25,150 nt of DNA, taken from IMG/VR virus record IMGVR_UViG_3300006735_000227, positions 1 through 25,150 of that record; one strand, written 5' to 3'. The translations under genes were made by a program, and so were the position numbers. The notes below the pieces were generated by a model. It did not search any database. It was not told where the DNA came from and saw only the letters and a list, made by a program, of their open reading frames with translations. Every line of letters starts with the position of its first letter. Within the stretch, counting starts at the first letter, position 1. The DNA is from a virus. Positions 7,172 to 15,868 of this stretch are shown in pieces.

Positions 7172-10003
7172 TTACTTGGATTTCTGTTGAAGTAGGCGGT
7201 ATAATGTGGCGGGTAAATCAATGTCAAATTTTTCATAGTAATTAACTTCCTTTTCATATTTTGCTGGAAAATTTTGTTGGAGGGTAGATACTATTTTAAA
7301 AATCTCTTTATAATTTGTTTCTAAATTTCTCAATATTTTATTTCTCATTTTTGCAAAATGTTGCTTGGTCATAAAACCTGACAATTTCCTACCTTTTTTA
7401 TTAGAATAGCTTTGTACTTCCTGTCCGGGTTTTACAAACGGAGTAAATGTTTCACCTGTTAAAAGATTTCTTACCGACACAAGTTTTTCACCATTAAGGT
7501 CAACTATGGGTTTTCCATAAGATAGTGATGTTAAAACAGAACCTAAAGTTCGAGCACCCATTTTTCTCATTAACTTATCGTAGCTCCCTTTAGTAATAGT
7601 CTTACTCCACGTCTTGGGTAAGGGAATATGGAAGGTTCTTTTTATATCACCAAAGGTTACGTTTCTTTGACCGATAGGAGTTCCCCCTCCTCGGCTAGTT
7701 TCACCTACTTTATTATCAGTTATAATACCTTCTTCATTTAATTTTTTTATAAATGTAAAGAAATCTTTTTCTAAATATTCAAGAACGTCGTCTGAGTTAA
7801 ATACTTCTTTACCATCCTTTAATATTCTATAAACTGCTAATTGTACTAAACCATGTGCCCTAAGAGCCTTTTTTCTAATATCCATATCATCAGCATATTT
7901 TTTAATATCCGTATCATCAGCAAACTTGTCCTCGTAAATATTTACCAAGCCCTCATCTGAATCTTCAGGTGCGGGTTCTTGCTTATAGCCTGTAAAGGCA
8001 ATCCACATTTTTTGGTCATCAAACGCCTCAACATAGCGGAAGTGTATCTTACTTTTTACCTCTTCCCCGCTTAGAATATACTCATGATATCCATGACGTT
8101 GTGCGCCGATAATTAATTGTCCCTTATCAAATAACTTATCCTTACTTGCACTATCAATAATACTACATGGGTATTTACCAGACTCACCTAAGAAGTCGTA
8201 AATTTCTTCCTCATCACCGACTTCTATTTCCCATACGTATTCCTTCCCCTGATATTCAACTATGAAGTGTAGGAAACCTTCATCGGTTAACCACATTGTA
8301 AACATACCTCTACGAGCCTTAGACTTTGCTAATGTATCGTCATCGTAGGAAAACTTACCATTATTATATTCAATACCATAAGCCTCCCCACCCTTCATTA
8401 AACGCTGCTTCATCTGTTTCACCGAGTTCTTACCGGAGAATAGTCGCGCTATAATATCCGGGTCTTGTTCCATGCAAATTTTATGTAACCGTTCAATAGT
8501 CATAGGGGCATGACCGTCCATAATTTGTTGACACATAACAAAAAACTTACCGTTATCCTTATTGTAGGCCAAGCGAATTTGTTTCATCCACATATCCTTA
8601 TCTGCCCAAGCATTCTTACCCATGAGATTACTACCCTTAAATCCGTGTAGCAATAATCCTTCGGTATCTAACTCAAGGTCCATCTTTACAATACCATGAA
8701 CATTGTCTGTAAGATAGTATGATTTCTTTAACGCTTCTACTTGATAATCTCCAAGTGATTTGCGTCCACCTTCTGTTAGTAACTCTAATGTAATTACCTT
8801 ATCAGGATATTCTACCTCGGGTATTTCATGAACCATAGCACCATTTAGGGTAAAACCCTTTTCCTTAGTGCCTACAATATCGTCTACCTTTACACGAATA
8901 ATAGAACCCACTTCTAACTTTTCTGAATAATTACCGGCACGACCTACGTTCATGTAAGTCTCACCATTCATTTCTTTAGATTTAGGACCACCTTCGACGG
9001 GTCCAATTCCCATAAGATATGAATATGTTTTGTTTTTATTTTCTCTAGCTTCGAGAATAATTACATCTAGGTCAACAAATTTTTTCCACTTAACCCACTT
9101 TGGATTTTTCTTTTTACCAACAACGTAGGAAGACTTGGCGTCCTTAATAACAACACCTTCGGATGCGGGGTTGTCCATAATTTCCTTCGCGTATTCTTCC
9201 AACTCTTCTAATGAATCTGCTTCGCGTGTATTTTTCTTATTGGGAAACTCTACCTTTTCATTAGCCTTGGCCGAAAAATTATTCATAAGTACGACCATTC
9301 TATCTTCTAGTTTTTCTTTATACACTTCTTCTCCATCATAATGCATAATGTCAAAAATGTGTAGGCGAATATCTCCCTCACTACCGACCTTTTTATTTAA
9401 GAAACCTATTGTATCAGACCTAACCAATGGGTCATCATCCTGATATAGAACCGCCTCACCGTCAAGAATTAAATCTTTCAAGTCTTTATCTTCAAAAAAC
9501 TTTACACAGTCTCCCATCTTATCCGTAATATCTCTACCACGATTAGTATAAATAGAAACCTTGTCGTTAAACTTATGAACCTGAATGCGAACACCGTCGT
9601 ACTTTTCTTGAATTATAAAATACCCCGTAAACCCATTAATTTCTTCTAAGTCATTAATTTCGAAAATACGATACATTGGTTTATTAGGTAAAATAAACTT
9701 TTCCGGTTTATCTTGCTTAGTCATTATCATAGGTATTGCTGCGCGAGATTGGTCGTAAATTGCAACCGCCTCTTGGCTTCTAACATCTAAGGATAAATCA
9801 GAAAATAAAACGCTATGTTCAATGTTGGGTATAGCATCCTTAATAGCCGGGTCGCGCACGGCGCGGCGAAGTTCGATAACTAATTTTTCCCAATCCTTAC
9901 CATAAGCCTTTGGGTTTTCTTTACCCGACAAAAACTTAGCGGCAATAATATTTTTGTATGAAACTTGATTTTTAACCAAGTCTTCGCCGGGGATAGTAAA
10001 CAT
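7172..10003 (-). CDS. ATP-dependent DNA ligase with a large C-terminal extension
   Basis: Seals nicks using ATP. All nucleotidyltransferase motifs are visible: I EKYDG with Lys134, Ia TNRGRDIT (153-160), III LDGEAVL (180-186), IIIa FDIMHYDG (217-224), IV SEGVVIKD (281-288) and V PKWVKWKK (301-308). An OB-fold follows to about 400. The N-terminal part is too short for a full ligase I DNA-binding domain. The remaining 540 or so residues are not a known ligase part. Residues about 566-676 faintly recall the LigD 3'-phosphoesterase barrel (LHFIVEYQGKEYVWEI), but its catalytic histidines are not evident. At 943 aa it is far longer than usual archaeal ligases of about 560-600 aa. I choose the ATG at 10001-10003, five bases after the upstream stop and preceded by GAGATGAT; an in-frame TTG/ATG pair about 14 codons upstream lacks such a site. 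It lies between portal and protease genes. Confidence 0.85.
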   Translation of the reverse strand: MFTIPGEDLVKNQVSYKNIIAAKFLSGKENPKAYGKDWEKLVIELRRAVRDPAIKDAIPNIEHSVLFSDLSLDVRSQEAVAIYDQSRAAIPMIMTKQDKPEKFILPNKPMYRIFEINDLEEINGFTGYFIIQEKYDGVRIQVHKFNDKVSIYTNRGRDITDKMGDCVKFFEDKDLKDLILDGEAVLYQDDDPLVRSDTIGFLNKKVGSEGDIRLHIFDIMHYDGEEVYKEKLEDRMVVLMNNFSAKANEKVEFPNKKNTREADSLEELEEYAKEIMDNPASEGVVIKDAKSSYVVGKKKNPKWVKWKKFVDLDVIILEARENKNKTYSYLMGIGPVEGGPKSKEMNGETYMNVGRAGNYSEKLEVGSIIRVKVDDIVGTKEKGFTLNGAMVHEIPEVEYPDKVITLELLTEGGRKSLGDYQVEALKKSYYLTDNVHGIVKMDLELDTEGLLLHGFKGSNLMGKNAWADKDMWMKQIRLAYNKDNGKFFVMCQQIMDGHAPMTIERLHKICMEQDPDIIARLFSGKNSVKQMKQRLMKGGEAYGIEYNNGKFSYDDDTLAKSKARRGMFTMWLTDEGFLHFIVEYQGKEYVWEIEVGDEEEIYDFLGESGKYPCSIIDSASKDKLFDKGQLIIGAQRHGYHEYILSGEEVKSKIHFRYVEAFDDQKMWIAFTGYKQEPAPEDSDEGLVNIYEDKFADDTDIKKYADDMDIRKKALRAHGLVQLAVYRILKDGKEVFNSDDVLEYLEKDFFTFIKKLNEEGIITDNKVGETSRGGGTPIGQRNVTFGDIKRTFHIPLPKTWSKTITKGSYDKLMRKMGARTLGSVLTSLSYGKPIVDLNGEKLVSVRNLLTGETFTPFVKPGQEVQSYSNKKGRKLSGFMTKQHFAKMRNKILRNLETNYKEIFKIVSTLQQNFPAKYEKEVNYYEKFDIDLPATLYRLLQQKSK

Positions 10004-10007
10004 ACTA

Positions 10008-10430
10008 TCATCTCTGGGTTGGTTGCATAGCATCTGCTGCATCAATAGAGTGAGTATACTTTAATTTTTCTAACTGTCTTAATGCATCTTCAAGAGCAGA
10101 AGCTACTTCTTTTTCCTGTCCGTCCTGTGGTTCTTCGACCGGCTCAACAGGTGGGTCTTCTCCCTCATCTAATGCGGGTGCTTTGTATAACATATTATTA
10201 GGCATCAATTTACCTTTCTTTACAGCGGTAAATTTTTCGGGCATACCCGTTGTATAAGGCTTTGCAGCCAATCGCTCGACATCAACTTTCTGTGGCTTGG
10301 GTATTTTGTTATCCCTAATTTCCACACTTTCGGTAAGTGCGCCGAGTGCATTTGTAATAATAGTTTCTAATTCATTGAGTTGAGTTAGAAGTGTTTGTCT
10401 CCTCTCGCTCATATCTGTTCCTTCGGTCAT
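10008..10430 (-). CDS. Hypothetical protein with coiled coil and acidic Pro-rich region (140 aa)
   Basis: Not recognised. A short N-terminal helix (RRQTLLTQLNELETIITNAL) precedes a basic middle part, then an acidic proline-rich linker (EGEDPPVEPVEEPQDGQEKE) and a final helix. Nothing indicates an enzyme or a membrane protein. The start overlaps the stop of the 76-aa gene by ATGA and has GGAGG seven bases upstream, so both initiation and coupling are well supported. It ends just before the ligase start. The disordered-linker architecture fits a small virion or assembly accessory protein, which is inference. Confidence 0.75.
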   Translation of the reverse strand: MTEGTDMSERRQTLLTQLNELETIITNALGALTESVEIRDNKIPKPQKVDVERLAAKPYTTGMPEKFTAVKKGKLMPNNMLYKAPALDEGEDPPVEPVEEPQDGQEKEVASALEDALRQLEKLKYTHSIDAADAMQPTQR

Positions 10431-10657
10431 AGTGTTCCCTCCATTTGTTCTACTAGGTTATCTAGGTCAGACCAAGACATTTTTGAAATGGTGTCACTAT
10501 TCGGCACATTTGACTTTACGCCACCAATTGGGCGCGGTGTATGTGCAACGAAACCGGACTTCATCAAGTTCATTTCTGACTCCATGACCTGTCTTTCTAA
10601 TTGCTTAATCCTTTCTACTAGCATTTTTAAAATTTCTAATGTATTTTCTTCGCTCAT
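10427..10657 (-). CDS. Small coiled-coil protein with a scaffold-like C-terminal tail (76 aa)
   Basis: The N-terminal 30 residues form a coiled coil (LEILKMLVERIKQLERQV), followed by a polar linker and the tail KMSWSDLDNLVEQMEGTL. The tail resembles the C-terminus of the scaffold domain of the protease gene (EMSWSEAHDLFNKLN): both have MSWS followed by an acidic/amphipathic helix. In many phages the scaffold C-terminus docks on the capsid protein, so this protein may use the same docking site. The gene is linked by ATGA overlaps at both ends and has GGAGG seven bases before its ATG. Confidence 0.75.
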   Translation of the reverse strand: MSEENTLEILKMLVERIKQLERQVMESEMNLMKSGFVAHTPRPIGGVKSNVPNSDTISKMSWSDLDNLVEQMEGTL

Positions 10658-11943
10658 TCTTCTTCCTCCTTGTTATCATATACCATATCATCTAGAGCGC
10701 GATATAGTGTTTCATATTGTTTTCTCAATCGTGCGGCTAATTTTACCATCTTTAGGTTATCTTCAGAGAGTTCAGCCAATTCCTCTTCGTCTTCTGCTTC
10801 GACAATACCCTCAAGGATATTTATAACTTTTCCTAACTTGAGATATTCCTCCCCAAAATATTCTGTTGGGTCGGCATCTTGCATGTATGTTTTAACCTTC
10901 TTACGGGTCTTGGGTGGTAAGTCTTCAACGTCCATCTTGTCTAGACGGTCCTTCGTTTCCTTTGTTTTGGTAGGCATATCAGACGGACTAACCTTTGGTT
11001 CAAAGAATGGTAGTTCATCACTTTCTCTTACTTGTACCTCCCTACCAAATACTGGTAGGTTGACACCATCCGTAGCTAGTATCGCTAACCAATAACCTAC
11101 AGGCTTACCGGCATAGTCGCCTGATTCCATAAGTTCATTCAGGGCACTAAGCGTATCTTTAGGCAATTGTTTAACTACAGAAGTTGTAAATGCCAAGCGC
11201 AGACCTTCGTTGAAATTTCTAGATATACGATTCGTATTAATTTTCTGTTTAATATATTTCCTAAGTTCGGACACTACCTTTTTATTATTTACTTCATCAG
11301 TACCAAAGGCTGGAATCTTATCACCGAGGAAAACTTTAATTAAATCACCGGCTGCAATCACTTCACTAATCTTTCCTATTACATCACCTGTAGAATAACT
11401 ATCGGGTTTGTCTGCCGTTAATTTTAATTCACTAAATAAAATAGGTAGGGCAAATTGACCGCCGGGTAGGTCTTCTAAACTAATCACAGATAAACCCATG
11501 CTAGTTCTAAACTCGTTAAGATATTCCAACGCCTTTTCGTATTCTTCGGGTTCGGTCTTCACGGAAATATCCCAAATTTTTTTAGGTATAAAGTAATTGT
11601 CGCTAGTAGCCCTTAACTTTCTACCCTGAGTAAATCCAAATCTTTTACCGCCAACTTGATATTTACCGGCTACAACATAGGGAGACATTTGACTTACGAA
11701 TGTCTTAACTTTTACATTCTTACCCATTCTTCTACTGCCTTCCTTAACTAATTGGTCAAAAAGCTCCTCGTCAAAGTCCGAGTATTTGGTTTTTAATTCA
11801 GAAACTAAGGTCGCATATTCTTCTAACTTACCACTCTCTTTATTTCTATAAGAATTTTGTAAAAGTCTAATGTCTTGGCTACTAAAACCTAATAAGTATA
11901 GGTATTGTAAATGAGAGAATAATTTTTGACCTCGGTATTCCAT
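10654..11943 (-). CDS. Hypothetical protein (429 aa)
   Basis: Not recognised. The N-terminal 100 residues are helical (HLQYLYLLGFSSQDIRLLQN). A more mixed region follows (about 100-290, with GKRFGFTQGRKLRATSD). The C-terminal third is highly charged, with a proline/lysine segment (TKTKETKDRLDKMDVEDLPP) and a terminal coiled coil ending in a run of glutamates. It has no membrane segment or catalytic signature. The start is supported by GAGGTGAT embedded in the stop of the 69-aa gene (TGAGGTGATACGATG). It is translationally tied to its downstream neighbour by ATGA. Location between portal and protease suggests a virion or assembly role. Confidence 0.75.
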   Translation of the reverse strand: MEYRGQKLFSHLQYLYLLGFSSQDIRLLQNSYRNKESGKLEEYATLVSELKTKYSDFDEELFDQLVKEGSRRMGKNVKVKTFVSQMSPYVVAGKYQVGGKRFGFTQGRKLRATSDNYFIPKKIWDISVKTEPEEYEKALEYLNEFRTSMGLSVISLEDLPGGQFALPILFSELKLTADKPDSYSTGDVIGKISEVIAAGDLIKVFLGDKIPAFGTDEVNNKKVVSELRKYIKQKINTNRISRNFNEGLRLAFTTSVVKQLPKDTLSALNELMESGDYAGKPVGYWLAILATDGVNLPVFGREVQVRESDELPFFEPKVSPSDMPTKTKETKDRLDKMDVEDLPPKTRKKVKTYMQDADPTEYFGEEYLKLGKVINILEGIVEAEDEEELAELSEDNLKMVKLAARLRKQYETLYRALDDMVYDNKEEEE

Positions 11944-11952
11944 CGTATCACC

Positions 11953-12162
11953 TCAAACTTGTTTCCACTTCTTCTTCATCTTAGGACCGGGTTCAATCAT
12001 AGCAGCAACTCGGTCCTGTGATGGTTTAATATCTGTTGGTTCAGGAATCGGAGGCATAACGCTACGGGTAGTTTTTTCTACCTTCTGTGTATCATTTAAA
12101 CCTTCCATTCTTGCAATTTCTTTTTTTGCTTCATCCAATTTTCTTCTAATAATTTCACTCAT
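11953..12162 (-). CDS. Small charged hypothetical protein (69 aa)
   Basis: A helix at the N-terminus (SEIIRRKLDEAKKEIARMEG) is followed by a proline-rich flexible part (VMPPIPEPTDIKPSQ) and a basic tail KMKKKWKQV. The open frame extends 14 codons further upstream, but I place the start at the ATG at 12160-12162. It has AGGAG upstream at normal spacing and overlaps the end of the 684-aa gene by only eight bases. Function unknown. The short-helix plus basic-tail design would suit a DNA- or protein-bridging accessory, which is a guess. Confidence 0.7.
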   Translation of the reverse strand: MSEIIRRKLDEAKKEIARMEGLNDTQKVEKTTRSVMPPIPEPTDIKPSQDRVAAMIEPGPKMKKKWKQV

Positions 12163-14209
12163 TCGTATCTCTCCTAATATTAAGGGCAACCGCCTCATCA
12201 TCATTAAATAGCATTTTATCCATATCTTCTAAGGGTATTTTTAAAATCGCCTCTGTAATTTGTTCTTTTAATTTTTGTGAAGGCGTGCCGGGATATAAAG
12301 TCGAAGCCGAAACATTTGCTAGACCACTTAATAAGTAATTTTGGGGGTCTTCTGATAAGGAATCAAGAATAACCCCAACAACGGTGCCGACACTATCACC
12401 TGTAGATAAATCAGTAGTAAGATAAATACAATTACTACCTGCTCTCGCAAGCTTTAATTCATCAATTAATTCACCGTTTCGTCCGATACCTGAAACATAA
12501 AGTTTAATCATACAAATATTTTTTGTATTATTATTTTGTTTTTTTGTTCTAATACTATCAAAACTAAGATAAGTTAAGGAATTGAGAATAGTACCTTCAC
12601 TATTAAAAACACCTAATAGCATTCCCCCGGTTATTGTTCCCAAAAGAGAATTATATTCAGGGCCTTCTATTTTAACAATATTTTTCTTAGGTATTCTAGA
12701 AACTAGTGCTCTTAGCAAATCTATTGACTTACGTTCTGGTATCTTTTTCTTACCACCAAAGGCTCTACTACTAACCTTATCTGGCCGAGTCATTTGACCT
12801 AATAGAGTAATTAAATCTCTAAGAGGGTCCTCTACGTCCAAACTAATGCTGCTAGCTATTTGTTTGAATTCAGAAGTATCTAATTCACGAGAAACATAAT
12901 TATTAGTACTATAATAAATTCTTTCTTTTACGAAATCTAAAATAAATTTAGTATACGACCGAGTTGAATCACCTTCAGCATAGGCTCTAAAACGAGCGGT
13001 AATTACTACATTTTTAAACTCCATTCTTGATTGAACCCTTACATCTGATGCAGGAATTTGTTTGCTTAAAAATAAATTTAGTTGTATTAGACTGTCGCCA
13101 TCAAGCGCCTTATAAAATGATGTCTGGGGGTCAGAATCATCATATTCCATCTGCATGTCCCTAAACAAATTTTTTGTAACGTTGGATTTAGCTACTAAGG
13201 AAGAGTCGCCCCTAAATCTATTTGCCTTAACATCGTAATGACCGATTTTATTTAAATTTTCCTTAATAGCTACATTAACAAATTGTGTAAAGATAGTTGT
13301 TAAGGACCTGTTGTATTGTTTATTGCTCATAAACTCACCAAATTCTTTCTTATCTAAAGAAGCGATTTGTCTGACAATATCTTCCCCACCCTCATTATAT
13401 AACAAATCATCTAATACTGCATGTAAGAAATCTAACTGCACCTTAGCCGTAATCGGTTGTCCACCTTTAGTCCTTCGAATAACTTTACCACCTCTAAGTA
13501 GAGGCATAATATCATCTTCAAGACTTGTCTTCATAGCATCTATTTCACCGCGCTTAGCCATTCGTCTAATTTGTTTTGAAATAACTTGTACTATATATTT
13601 AGTAAAATGTGGGGGCAAATCCCTGTATTGGTATAAAGGATTCTTAGAAGTATTAAATAATGAAAGCAGACCTTCACTGCTAGATTCTTCTTCCTTAAAT
13701 TCTTCATCAATATCTATAACCTTTCCCTTAACAGTAATTACGGGTAAGGCGTAGTCAGAACTGAGGCTTGCCCACTCTTTAACATATTTCAAGATGAGCG
13801 TCATAAGTCTGATAAACTCGGATGTATCAAATTTTCCTCTACCCATATCCCTTTCGTGTCTAACAGTCATTATAAAAGAAAGTAAATAGCTTAGCCCCAT
13901 AGGTTTGAAGGTAAAATAAGGGTCATAATAAATTCCGGTAGAAGAATCGAACCTTAGTTGAATTGATTCAAAAACCTTATTCAAATCAAATTCGTCCACA
14001 GGCTTTCCGTATTTAAATTTAGTAGTTTTAGATAATTTATAAATTTGTTCTATTAAATCTAAACATTCGACAAATATGTTAGCAACATCCGTGTCTAATT
14101 GTTTACCACTAATGGTTTTCATATCTTCATACATATCTTCACTAGCTAGCGTAAACTTAAAATTTTTAATTAACTTTAATTGACTCGTAGTGGGAACTGC
14201 TTTCTTCAT
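12155..14209 (-). CDS. Large hypothetical protein (684 aa)
   Basis: Not recognised. It is a soluble-looking, mostly helical protein (for example VANIFVECLDLIEQIYKLSK near 42-61) with a mixed alpha/beta C-terminal part (IKLYVSGIGRNGELIDELKL). A basic patch occurs near 465-485 (RAFGGKKKIPERKSIDLLRA). No transmembrane helix, signal peptide or nucleotide-binding loop is evident. The ATG has GGAGG eight bases upstream and overlaps the stop of the 31-codon gene by ATGA. It directly follows the portal region and precedes several small genes. Its size and placement would fit an ejected or internal virion protein, but this is inference from position. Confidence 0.75.
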   Translation of the reverse strand: MKKAVPTTSQLKLIKNFKFTLASEDMYEDMKTISGKQLDTDVANIFVECLDLIEQIYKLSKTTKFKYGKPVDEFDLNKVFESIQLRFDSSTGIYYDPYFTFKPMGLSYLLSFIMTVRHERDMGRGKFDTSEFIRLMTLILKYVKEWASLSSDYALPVITVKGKVIDIDEEFKEEESSSEGLLSLFNTSKNPLYQYRDLPPHFTKYIVQVISKQIRRMAKRGEIDAMKTSLEDDIMPLLRGGKVIRRTKGGQPITAKVQLDFLHAVLDDLLYNEGGEDIVRQIASLDKKEFGEFMSNKQYNRSLTTIFTQFVNVAIKENLNKIGHYDVKANRFRGDSSLVAKSNVTKNLFRDMQMEYDDSDPQTSFYKALDGDSLIQLNLFLSKQIPASDVRVQSRMEFKNVVITARFRAYAEGDSTRSYTKFILDFVKERIYYSTNNYVSRELDTSEFKQIASSISLDVEDPLRDLITLLGQMTRPDKVSSRAFGGKKKIPERKSIDLLRALVSRIPKKNIVKIEGPEYNSLLGTITGGMLLGVFNSEGTILNSLTYLSFDSIRTKKQNNNTKNICMIKLYVSGIGRNGELIDELKLARAGSNCIYLTTDLSTGDSVGTVVGVILDSLSEDPQNYLLSGLANVSASTLYPGTPSQKLKEQITEAILKIPLEDMDKMLFNDDEAVALNIRRDTNE

Positions 14210-14301
14210 CTATTAACCCTCCTTTCACTTCTTCGGTCTACGTTATTATTTCCGGCTTCTTCTGGTAAGCCACTAAATCTTTTTGGCGGCCCCACGCTCA
14301 T
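14206..14301 (-). CDS. 31-aa microprotein between portal and the 684-aa gene
   Basis: A 31-codon frame (MSVGPPKRFSGLPEEAGNNN, then a basic end rich in R) occupies the whole gap between portal and the next gene. Its ATG overlaps the portal stop as ATGA, and its TGA stop overlaps the ATG of the 684-aa gene as ATGA. These are the same coupling junctions as other gene pairs in this window. The Shine-Dalgarno site for the 684-aa gene (GGAGG) falls inside its last codons. It has no strong site of its own, so it would depend on coupling from portal. It may be a real peptide or a translated spacer that delivers ribosomes to the next gene. Confidence 0.55.
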   Translation of the reverse strand: MSVGPPKRFSGLPEEAGNNNVDRRSERRVNR

Positions 14302-15866
14302 GCGGGGCTTGTTTCTTTTCCCGGCATCTCCCCCGCAACTTGACCCTTAGTTTGTCCGGTCATTAGAGCCTGTTCCTGTAACTGTCCTAACTGTGATGCA
14401 TCAATATTTGTACCGGCATAGGGGTCAGTTTCTAATTTTTCATCTCCCTGTTTTTCATCAACATTAACATCAATCAAGTCCTTTGGTGGGAACTTCTTAA
14501 ACACAAAGTCACCCTCTTCGTTCATATCAACCTCAAAGCCCAAGTTCTTCATTTGAACTGCTAAGTTAATTTCAATCTCACGTCGTCGTAAGTGAGAGGT
14601 TTGGTCTTCTTCTTCAGAACGAAGAAGCATAATTTTCCAATCGGTAATGCCAAATTGCTTCATAAGGTATGGGAAGAGATATTTATTATAAACCGCTTGA
14701 GCCATTTCAACCGCGCGATTAGTAACTAGAATCTGCATACCCTCATTGTTCATTCCACCGGAGGTAGTCGTATCGCCCATAAATACGTCGCTTACGCCAT
14801 AGAAACCACCAATGCGCTTTCTTAGGTCATCCTTTACGGCAATATAGTCCATCTCCTTTAGGGTGTTCATGAAAGGAACCCATTGAACGTTACCGCCTGA
14901 ACCACCATCTGATTCAATACCCATAATAGGAACATAGTGAGGGTCTCGTTCAAGTTTCTCCTTTACACCTTTCCAATACTTAACTAACGATTCCATGTTG
15001 TTAGTCTGAACGGCAAGAATACCTCGTGGAGTTCTAGCCTTTGTATATGATGTGCTAATGTATTGCTCCATAGCAGATAGAGTAAAAATGTGATTAAATA
15101 GAGTCAAAACTGGTGGGTGTCCATACAGTCTAGATGGGGAATATTTACTAATGTGAATAACCTCCCCGGTGATAAAATGCTGCTCATCTCCCTGCAACGT
15201 TTTGTTTACAAACTCTACGGGATAGAGACAGGAATTACAAACTCCACACTTATCGTATTTATCCTCAGAAATAAAATCTCTATGTGTTGGACAGATATAA
15301 CGACTGTGACCTCTATCTCCATCCTCGTCGGTTTCAATATACATGGTCGTTGGGTCGGCTCGATAAACCTCGTTAATCTTTGAAAGTACAATCTTTCCCC
15401 TTTTATCTAAGTAGTAGTCTTTTACTAAAACTAGGAAAGCATCATCAATAACATTCAGGTCGGTTTCCATTTCACGAAGAATATCAGTAAAAAGCTGATT
15501 AGCATCGTTTACATATCCCTTAAAAAATTCTTCGGCATATATTTTTTGATTAAAGTCTGGGCGACGTAGATTAGTAGAGCCGCACGCACTACATTGGTCA
15601 ACCTCACGTTGGTATTCATAGCCACAATCCTCACACTTGTATTCGAATTCTTTCTTCCATTCATACCCTCGGCGGAATACTTCGGTCTTAAGTTGGATAA
15701 GACAAGTGCGAACAATGGTAGAATTTTGTGCTGTTTCGTAGAGATACTTACCCGCATAGTGATGAGGTAATTTCTTCTCCTGAATACCCATGTTATAAAT
15801 TTCTGGCTCGCGGGGAACCGGAGTTCTTCTTCTAATCAATGACCTAATATTGTCTCTCAAACCCAT
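14298..15866 (-). CDS. Portal protein with two zinc-ribbon-like insertions
   Basis: Portal rings form the DNA entry channel and bind terminase. Family features include the N-terminal YNMGIQEKKL region, the central EVIHISKYSPSRLYGHPP segment typical of phage portals, and a long clip/stem helical part (DDLRKRIGGFYGVSDVF). A Q/G-rich tail follows. Unusually, residues 78-95 hold CxxC-x10-CxxC (Cys78, 81, 92, 95). A second cluster at 192-213 has Cys192, His195, Cys207, Cys210 and Cys213. Both look like zinc ribbons or rubredoxin-like knuckles. I choose the second ATG (15864-15866), because GGAGG lies seven bases upstream; the ATG two codons earlier is one base from that site. Position after the terminase supports the call. 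Confidence 0.85.
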   Translation of the reverse strand: MGLRDNIRSLIRRRTPVPREPEIYNMGIQEKKLPHHYAGKYLYETAQNSTIVRTCLIQLKTEVFRRGYEWKKEFEYKCEDCGYEYQREVDQCSACGSTNLRRPDFNQKIYAEEFFKGYVNDANQLFTDILREMETDLNVIDDAFLVLVKDYYLDKRGKIVLSKINEVYRADPTTMYIETDEDGDRGHSRYICPTHRDFISEDKYDKCGVCNSCLYPVEFVNKTLQGDEQHFITGEVIHISKYSPSRLYGHPPVLTLFNHIFTLSAMEQYISTSYTKARTPRGILAVQTNNMESLVKYWKGVKEKLERDPHYVPIMGIESDGGSGGNVQWVPFMNTLKEMDYIAVKDDLRKRIGGFYGVSDVFMGDTTTSGGMNNEGMQILVTNRAVEMAQAVYNKYLFPYLMKQFGITDWKIMLLRSEEEDQTSHLRRREIEINLAVQMKNLGFEVDMNEEGDFVFKKFPPKDLIDVNVDEKQGDEKLETDPYAGTNIDASQLGQLQEQALMTGQTKGQVAGEMPGKETSPA

Positions 15867-15868
15867 TT

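Noticed and set aside
10395-10826. Plus-strand frame of 143 codons and similar plus-strand frames elsewhere
   Set aside because: They are antisense shadows of well-supported minus-strand genes, rich in S, L, F and I as expected from the complement of acidic coding sequence, and lack good start sites.
12163-12204. Longer start for the 69-aa gene
   Set aside because: The upstream codons overlap the 684-aa gene by 50 bases and lack the AGGAG site that fits the internal ATG.
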